A stretch of DNA of 45,898 nucleotides, from contig NZ_JAAVUZ010000015.1 of the NCBI RefSeq assembly GCF_018449675.1, positions 1 through 45,898 on the forward strand. The letters run 5' to 3'. The DNA comes from Glaciihabitans sp. dw_435 (GTDB lineage: Bacteria; Actinomycetota; Actinomycetes; Actinomycetales; Microbacteriaceae). The notes beneath the pieces are model-generated. The model had not been told where the DNA came from, searched no databases, and was given only the letters and a program-made list of their open reading frames with translations. This document shows, one piece after another, positions 40,809 to 45,898 of this stretch; positions within the stretch are counted from its first letter, which is position 1, and the number at the start of each line of letters is the position of its first letter. The translations under genes and the position numbers were made by a program.

Positions 40809-41246
40809 ATGACGGACACCGAATTCATCCCACTGGGCATGGACTCCACCCGCCTGACCAAAGCCTTCGAAACCGAGATCTTCCGCCGCCTGGCTGAGGC
40901 CGGCTACAGCGATCTGCGCATGCGCCACTCGATGCTCCTGGAACTCCTCGCCAGGGGTGGCGCCCGCTCGAGCGTGCTCGCATCCCAGCTCGGCGTGACC
41001 AAGCAGGCCATGGGCGAGATGATCGACGACCTCGAGAAGACCAATTACATTCGACGAGTGGATGACCCGGCCGACCGCCGCGCGAAACTTGTCGTTCTCA
41101 GCGACAAAGGCCACACGGCGTTCACGACGGCCTTCGAGATCCTCGCCCAGATGGAGCGCGAGTTCGCGGATCACCTCGGCGAAACCGAGTACGCCGCGGT
41201 CCGCGACGCCATCACCCGCCTGACTACGCACCTCGAGACCAAGTAG
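40809..41246 (+). CDS. MarR-family transcriptional regulator
   Basis: A 145-aa MarR regulator with winged helix GARSSVLASQLGVTKQAMGEMIDDLEKTNYIRRVDDPADRRAKLVVLSDKGH. It has no cysteine, so it is not an OhrR-type thiol sensor; a ligand is more likely to control it. The ATG at 40809 sits where a -10 box TACTCT predicts the transcription start, hence a leaderless message. It probably represses itself and the divergent peroxiredoxin gene. Confidence 0.9.
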   Translation: MTDTEFIPLGMDSTRLTKAFETEIFRRLAEAGYSDLRMRHSMLLELLARGGARSSVLASQLGVTKQAMGEMIDDLEKTNYIRRVDDPADRRAKLVVLSDKGHTAFTTAFEILAQMEREFADHLGETEYAAVRDAITRLTTHLETK

Positions 41247-41293
41247 CCCCCTCGAGTGCAGTGGGCACCGGCACTCGCCCAGCCGACCGACGC

Positions 41294-41635
41294 TCAGTCG
41301 AACCAGCGCAGCCCCGGATACAGCACCACGTACGTCAGCATCTCCAGCACCCAGAGGCCGTAGCCGACGAAGAGCGCGTTCTCCGCGATCTGCCGGCCGC
41401 GCGCGACGCCCATGCCGATGCGGTACAGCGCGATGTGTCCGAGCAGCGCCCCGACCGGCGGAACGATGAACGCCACCACCAGCGCCGTGATCGCCAGCTT
41501 CTGCGTCGCGCCGGGCTTCGCCCGCACGTCCCGCACGCGACGGTCCTGCCGCACCCCAAAGCGCAGCAAGAAGATGATCCCGATCATGATCGCGACCACC
41601 ACAATGATGGTGATCGGATACGCTCCCGCCCCCAC
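41294..41635 (-). CDS. Small membrane protein (DUF4190-like)
   Basis: A 113-aa membrane protein with three hydrophobic segments (ITIIVVVAIMIGIIFLL, LAITALVVAFIVPPVGALLGHIAL and ALFVGYGLWVLEMLTYVVLY). The middle PPVGALLGHIALYRI part resembles the DUF4190 domain of actinobacterial membrane proteins. Function unknown. It is a single gene converging on the MarR gene. Confidence 0.78.
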   Translation of the reverse strand: MGAGAYPITIIVVVAIMIGIIFLLRFGVRQDRRVRDVRAKPGATQKLAITALVVAFIVPPVGALLGHIALYRIGMGVARGRQIAENALFVGYGLWVLEMLTYVVLYPGLRWFD

Positions 41636-41789
41636 GCCGCGCCTCCTTAGACGAGTGGATGCCCCGGGCCACGCCTCATCCCGGGCGCCCCAACCGTGCT
41701 CGCCCCGCCGCCCGCTGCCCTCACCCCGAACGGGTGTTGCTCCCCCTCTTCATCGGATGTAGGACTGTGTGCGACTGAAAAGCTGCTCG

Positions 41790-43283
41790 CTAAAACATTT
41801 CTGCGTCCTCAGACAGTGTGAACAGTCCGTCGCTGCCCCTAGTGAATGCTTTTTGCCGCTCACTATTGAGATCTCTACGCAGGGTTGCTTCTGGCGTCTT
41901 AGCCGATGAGAAGTCTTTAAGACCCTGATCTCGAATGCCGTCTATTAATTCCGCGACGGACCAGCCTCGGCTCTTTTCTTGGCTCGCGACCTCAACAGCC
42001 GCCGATATCCACGTCATTTCCCTCGGCGACATTCGAGCTGCTTCGAACTCAACGAAGTCAGCGGGAACCCTGTAGCCAATGGTTTTACCAGGTCGTTCGT
42101 AAATCGCCTCCAGCGGCAACTGGGATTCTTCGCGAAGCACCCCTTCCTCAATTAGCGTCAACATCGCGCGCTGAGCCGGCAGCGAGAACCTCCTAAGGGA
42201 ACGCTCCTCCGCAAATCCTGCGCTGGCGTAAATGGCGGCGCGGTCGACGAAACCATCCCCGGCGGAGGCCAGAATTATCACAGCTGCCTGAGCATGATTT
42301 CCCGTTGCTCGAAGGTCGCTAATGAGACGCCCGTACGTCTCCGCCGTCCAGGTCTCAACCCCTGTTTCCGACTCTTCTTCGGTTCCCCTCGTCGTCGCAT
42401 CTATGAGGGAGTCGAGCGCCGAGTCATCGCCCGGGTACAACTTGGCCATGAGGCGATAGAAGTCCGACTGCGTCAGCAGGACGAACTTTGCGCCCGTCCG
42501 GTTCAGTGCCTCTGAGACTAATTCGGGACGAACGCCGAGGACGCGTTTCCTTGGCTTGCTGAGAAGGACTCGCCAATCGTCTTTCTTGTCATTGGTGACG
42601 ATGACAAACCCCGCATGCTGGCCAGTCTCCTTTACGTGGCGCAAGGACTGTTCCCACAGCAAGAAGTCCCCGGTTCCTCTTTCTGGTATCTGATCTTTCT
42701 TATCTTTCAGATCTTCATACCCGGGGGGAATTTGGAGTGCGAATCTATCGAGACCTTCTTGGACCATTTTCGTATACTCGTCGGACTCGAACGGCGCCCC
42801 GACGCGGTCCTCCAAGATGCCTTCTAAACGCTCAAGAACTGGATCGCGGCTAGTATCCGCGAGCAACGCATCAACGTCTAGTGGTGTTCCTCGCGCAGCG
42901 GACACCGCGTCGGAAATCTCCGTCAGCTGAGTTTCGATTGTGTTCCTGATTTGTTGAATATCGTCAGGCCGCTCCCGATCTGGCCGAAGGCCATTCACAA
43001 TCGCGAACAGCTCAGAGCGAACCGCTTCAAGGGGCGGCCCGGGAGTTTGTAGGGTCGAAATAACTGACTGCCGGTTACGCCAGAATTCCAGCAGAGCCTG
43101 ATGGGGAACCCACGCTCGCTCCTGTAACACCTCGAGCCGACTCAGGGCCAGCACTCGAGCGGGTTCCTCGAAAGTGTAAATATCCAGAAGCACATTTGCA
43201 TCGAGAATCACGGGAGCCGAACGAAGCAGCTCCAGCACTTCCTCTTCAGTAGGGTCCTGGAAACCCTCAAATCCTCGGTACAT
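41790..43283 (-). CDS. PIN-like domain (PIN_8 type) protein with C-terminal HARE-HTH-like domain
   Basis: About 497 aa. Residues 1-280 match the large PIN-like group: Asp28 in VILDANVLLDIY, Glu66 in QALLEFWRN, GTGDFLLWEQSL with Asp206, and FVIVTNDKKDDW with Asp232. This is a full predicted Mg-dependent nuclease site. Residues about 310-400 form a helical, winged-helix-like middle part. Residues about 415-497 (WISAAVEVASQEKSRGWSVAELIDGIRDQGLKDF, then PEATLRRDLNSE and GLFTLSE) resemble the HARE-HTH domain found in chromatin and restriction proteins. The gene is visibly more A/T-rich than its neighbours and stands alone, suggesting transfer. A defence or stress nuclease is likely (inference). 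Confidence 0.78.
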   Translation of the reverse strand: MYRGFEGFQDPTEEEVLELLRSAPVILDANVLLDIYTFEEPARVLALSRLEVLQERAWVPHQALLEFWRNRQSVISTLQTPGPPLEAVRSELFAIVNGLRPDRERPDDIQQIRNTIETQLTEISDAVSAARGTPLDVDALLADTSRDPVLERLEGILEDRVGAPFESDEYTKMVQEGLDRFALQIPPGYEDLKDKKDQIPERGTGDFLLWEQSLRHVKETGQHAGFVIVTNDKKDDWRVLLSKPRKRVLGVRPELVSEALNRTGAKFVLLTQSDFYRLMAKLYPGDDSALDSLIDATTRGTEEESETGVETWTAETYGRLISDLRATGNHAQAAVIILASAGDGFVDRAAIYASAGFAEERSLRRFSLPAQRAMLTLIEEGVLREESQLPLEAIYERPGKTIGYRVPADFVEFEAARMSPREMTWISAAVEVASQEKSRGWSVAELIDGIRDQGLKDFSSAKTPEATLRRDLNSERQKAFTRGSDGLFTLSEDAEMF

Positions 43284-43476
43284 GTTCAAGGGGGCCCCAA
43301 TTGGTCTAAATCAGAAGTCACTGAAATGAAAGCTCGAATAGTGAGGTCCCTGCGAGCGCAAACGATCGCAAAGTCCGTACTTTGATTAAGTCTCACAAAC
43401 TTCGCGCACTCGTTCTAGCCCACGTACAGGGGTCACGTCTCTTGCTCGAGGCGAGCATTCGAGACAGGCTCTGCCG

Positions 43477-44172
43477 TCACCTAAGCGGATTCAGATACCA
43501 GATCTCTTTCTTCATGTAGTCAAGGTTCCGGCCATCGAGGAAGATGTAGTGCATCTCATCGGCATCCGAGTTCGCCATCACGATGCTGCGCCCGGAGATA
43601 AACGAAATCAGGTACGCCAGCCACTCGGAGTAGTTCGCCCGCGCCACCGCCTGCACGCGCGCCAGCACCTCCCACGCCTCGGCCTCGCTCAGATACCCCG
43701 CGTTGAACGCCAGCCGCGCCACGAACGCAGCGCGCTCCAGGTCCCAGGCAAGAATGCTGGTGGATGACCCGAGCTGATCCCTCGTGATCTTCCCGCCGCG
43801 AATCGTGGCGCCGTTCACGCCCTTGTAAATCGTGTCGAGCATCTTCCGGGACGCCGCGGGCAGCATCGTCGGGTCGCCGTTCTGGTACGCACGGAAGGCG
43901 TCGTCGTGCTCGTCCCGGTCGCCCTCGGTCAGCAGCCACTCGATCGTCGCGCGAGCTTCCTCGGTGCTGGACACCTCCCACGCACTCCGCAGAAGCGCCG
44001 CCGCATCGAACTTCCCGGATGTCTCCATCCCGAGCGTCTCCGGCTTCCGCTTGTTCGCCGTCACCAAGATCGCGCCGTAACTCAGCAGCTGCTGGTTTGG
44101 ATCCCCGCCAGCCGCTGCCGGCTCGTCGCTCTTCTTCTTGCCAAACAGTCCCACGAGTCGTTCCCCCAGCAT
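43477..44172 (-). CDS. DUF1266-domain protein
   Basis: A 231-aa protein. A short basic N-terminus (LVGLFGKKKSDE) is followed by a helical region containing the DUF1266 core: AWDLERAAFVARLAFNAGYLSEAEAWEVLARVQAVARANYSEWLAYLISFISGR. It ends with a beta-rich segment (DEMHYIFLDGRNLDYMKKEIWYLNPLR). DUF1266 proteins are of unknown function and often occur in contact-dependent or defence-related gene neighbourhoods. GC content is normal here, unlike its two neighbours. It is separated by 188 nt from the PIN-like gene upstream of it in the window. Confidence 0.8.
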   Translation of the reverse strand: MLGERLVGLFGKKKSDEPAAAGGDPNQQLLSYGAILVTANKRKPETLGMETSGKFDAAALLRSAWEVSSTEEARATIEWLLTEGDRDEHDDAFRAYQNGDPTMLPAASRKMLDTIYKGVNGATIRGGKITRDQLGSSTSILAWDLERAAFVARLAFNAGYLSEAEAWEVLARVQAVARANYSEWLAYLISFISGRSIVMANSDADEMHYIFLDGRNLDYMKKEIWYLNPLR

Positions 44173-44309
44173 CGATGGTGCGCGGTTGAAGCGTGCACCT
44201 CATCTTGGCGGAACTCCTGAGATTTCCCGGCTCTTGACTGGCCCGTCATAACTCTGGTGGGCACCGCCGACAGCCGCCCGACTCGCGGAACATAGGATGC
44301 GAATCGATG

Positions 44310-45898
44310 TCAGACGGACCCAATGCGGGCGATCGAGACTTCCAAGCCCATCGTGCTCAGCTGCCGGCCATGCTGCATGAGGTTTAATTTGCTGAAGAAG
44401 GGCAACCAGTCGACGCCGGGCTTCGAAGAGTCGGCCAGCACGACATATGACACCCGGTGGTCCTGCCGCCGCACCAAGCCGGCAGAGCTCGGAACCAGTG
44501 CCAGCCACCGCGATTTGGCGCCGTCTAGCGTGGCGATCGACGCCCTTACAGCGTCCCTGAAAGGCGCATCAGACAAGAAAGCCTCCGCAGAGACCGTGCC
44601 CTGCGAAAACAGGTGGCTGAGCGTTGACGATCTCGACTTCCGTTTGATGTGTATGAAAGTGCCATCCGCCGCGAGCAAGTCGCAGAACTCAATTCCGGTG
44701 GTCGCTCCGCCCGGTCGATTGATCCGGGCGTCCAACAGCAGATACTCATCTGGTTCAGCACCTGCTACGCGCTTGTTGTATTCCGGTTCAGTTTCTTTTG
44801 GCAGCGACGTGGGTAAGCGGGGCGCCACGTCCACAACGGAAGTAGCGAATGCGTCGACTTCCTTAACCAAGGAGTCGCTGACGCCAAACCACCTCCCTTC
44901 GATCAGCACGAAAAGGTCGGTGCCGATCCTTTGTTCGCTCACCAGACACTGGTAGATAGTCCACCTCGCGTCGTAGTTGCCGCTTCGACCGAATTTCACG
45001 GAGACTTTCCTAGATTTCAGGAGGTCGATGGTCAGCTTTTTGGTGTCGGACCCGAGCTCAAATAGATAGTCATCGAGATCTAGGTCCTCATACGACAATT
45101 TCTTGGTGCCGGCAATCTTGAAACTGTCGTTGTCTTCCCACTCGATCGGCTCAGGCATGGCCATGTGAGTCGATCCGGTGTCGCTCGATTGGAGCTGCGC
45201 CACGACCATCTGGCTCAGTTTGCCAATGACTGCCGTGTCGTTCACTAATGAGAGCTGATCGATCCAACCAAAATTCGTTTTGTAAGTCGTCTCCTGAAAT
45301 GCGCTCAACAGCTCGGAGCACTTCTTCAGCAAATCGTGGGCCTGTAGGTCGACAGCGATGACGAGCGCATCCGAGCCGGAAACCCGCTTAGCGAATGTGG
45401 AATCTCTCGGCTTCCCCGTTACAGCCCGAAGAATGTCCCGAGAAATGTCTACTCCAAAGCTGGGCAGCTCACTGCTCTTGCTGGTGTGAGTGTTTTTCGT
45501 CACGACCATGTCTTCGAACGTCTTCGTATCCACGCTTCGGATTTGCGACGGATCCATTCTGTTCAGGGCAACCTTGAGACCGAAGAGTCGCTCAATTGCG
45601 GCCGAGTTAAGAAGTCCTCGTCCGTATCCAAAGCAAACGCCAAACAGCCGGCCCGAAGCCTCAACGACGAGCAGTCCGGAGGCGGACGCCGACAGGACGC
45701 CGGCGATAGGCGTCGACACAATCGGCTGAACGAAGCCGACCCACGCGGGCGGATTGACTGGGGTCCTGCTGAAGTAGAACCGCCCAGTCATGCCGGACGC
45801 AGAAGTAAGCTCCGCGGAAAGTGGCGACTTGTCAGGATCGGTTGCGTCATCTAAGGAAGTGCCGGCTTGAAGCAAATAAATCGTCAGTCTTGTGACGC
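44310..45898 (-). CDS. DUF6119/TIGR04141-type sporadically distributed protein, 5' end beyond window
   Basis: At least 528 codons are open, and the frame continues past the window edge. The residues before the first possible TTG read VTRLTIYLLQAGTS, which is typical of the N-terminus of the TIGR04141/DUF6119 family, so the true start is outside. Family segments seen include AAIERLFGLKVALNRMDPSQIRSVDTKTFEDM, SFGVDISRDILRAVTGKP and FGWIDQLS. No nuclease or helicase motif is recognisable and the function is unknown. The distribution is patchy across bacteria (family knowledge). Lower GC than the surroundings suggests a transferred block together with the PIN-like gene. Confidence 0.75.
   Translation of the reverse strand, partial: VTRLTIYLLQAGTSLDDATDPDKSPLSAELTSASGMTGRFYFSRTPVNPPAWVGFVQPIVSTPIAGVLSASASGLLVVEASGRLFGVCFGYGRGLLNSAAIERLFGLKVALNRMDPSQIRSVDTKTFEDMVVTKNTHTSKSSELPSFGVDISRDILRAVTGKPRDSTFAKRVSGSDALVIAVDLQAHDLLKKCSELLSAFQETTYKTNFGWIDQLSLVNDTAVIGKLSQMVVAQLQSSDTGSTHMAMPEPIEWEDNDSFKIAGTKKLSYEDLDLDDYLFELGSDTKKLTIDLLKSRKVSVKFGRSGNYDARWTIYQCLVSEQRIGTDLFVLIEGRWFGVSDSLVKEVDAFATSVVDVAPRLPTSLPKETEPEYNKRVAGAEPDEYLLLDARINRPGGATTGIEFCDLLAADGTFIHIKRKSRSSTLSHLFSQGTVSAEAFLSDAPFRDAVRASIATLDGAKSRWLALVPSSAGLVRRQDHRVSYVVLADSSKPGVDWLPFFSKLNLMQHGRQLSTMGLEVSIARIGSV

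Noticed and set aside
41790-45898. A complete integrated element or prophage at the right end
   Set aside because: No integrase, transposase, attachment repeats or tRNA are visible, so only a possible accessory region can be claimed.

Overview
The window reads as a chromosomal segment of a high-GC Gram-positive actinobacterium, most likely a member of the Microbacteriaceae (inference). The reasons are the very GC-rich coding sequence with strong third-position G/C bias, frequent GTG and TTG starts, several probable leaderless promoters, an actinobacterial type LexA box, an ECF41 sigma factor and a Pls/PosA-type single-module synthetase. I see no rRNA, tRNA, CRISPR array, integrase or transposase.

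Layout. Bases 1-590 hold a degenerate intergenic repeat array with a 58-bp hairpin. Bases 590-7209 carry, on the minus strand, a secreted Pro/Thr-linker amidase, a 1319-residue Pls/PosA-family non-ribosomal peptide synthetase, and an M1 metallopeptidase translationally coupled to the synthetase. Bases 7288-10786 hold an AlkB-like dioxygenase under a LexA box, a His/Arg-rich FGPQ-repeat protein on the opposite strand, and an AraC/VOC/DUF1801 minus-strand cluster. Bases 11391-17550 hold a PRISE-type SDR, a GNAT, an HTH/PIN toxin-antitoxin-like pair of lower GC, an ECF41 sigma factor with a separate SnoaL-like partner, and an autoregulated MerR/aldo-keto reductase operon. A second repeat array lies at 17551-18060.

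Bases 18200-32268 are a series of small redox or xenobiotic modules, most built as a divergent regulator and enzyme sharing a palindromic operator: LLM monooxygenase with an XRE-cupin regulator, two SDRs with a TetR, epoxide hydrolase with a TetR, and quinone reductase with a TetR. Among them are a methyltransferase, an SDR coupled to a metallo-beta-lactamase-fold hydrolase, a large secreted lamin-tail protein and a LysE exporter. Bases 32290-33198 are a divergent cupin/carboxymuconolactone decarboxylase pair around a perfect 16-bp inverted repeat.

Bases 33299-39217 are a cell-envelope block: a GT2-GtrA glycosyltransferase, a GT-C type membrane glycosyltransferase, the third repeat array, and a fusion of a CDP-glycerol:glycerophosphotransferase-like domain with a GT4 domain. 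Bases 39278-41635 are small housekeeping or stress genes, including a divergent peroxiredoxin/MarR pair. The right end (41790-45898) is partly more A/T-rich and looks accessory. It carries a PIN-like domain protein with a C-terminal HARE-HTH-like domain, a DUF1266 protein, and a DUF6119/TIGR04141-type protein cut by the window edge.

The strongest candidates for undescribed biology are: the synthetase/M1 peptidase unit; the recurrent 58-bp hairpin with its phased box arrays, present three times in 46 kb; the ECF41 factor whose degenerate C-terminal motifs are supplied intact by an overlapping downstream gene; and the PIN/HARE-HTH protein beside a DUF6119 gene.
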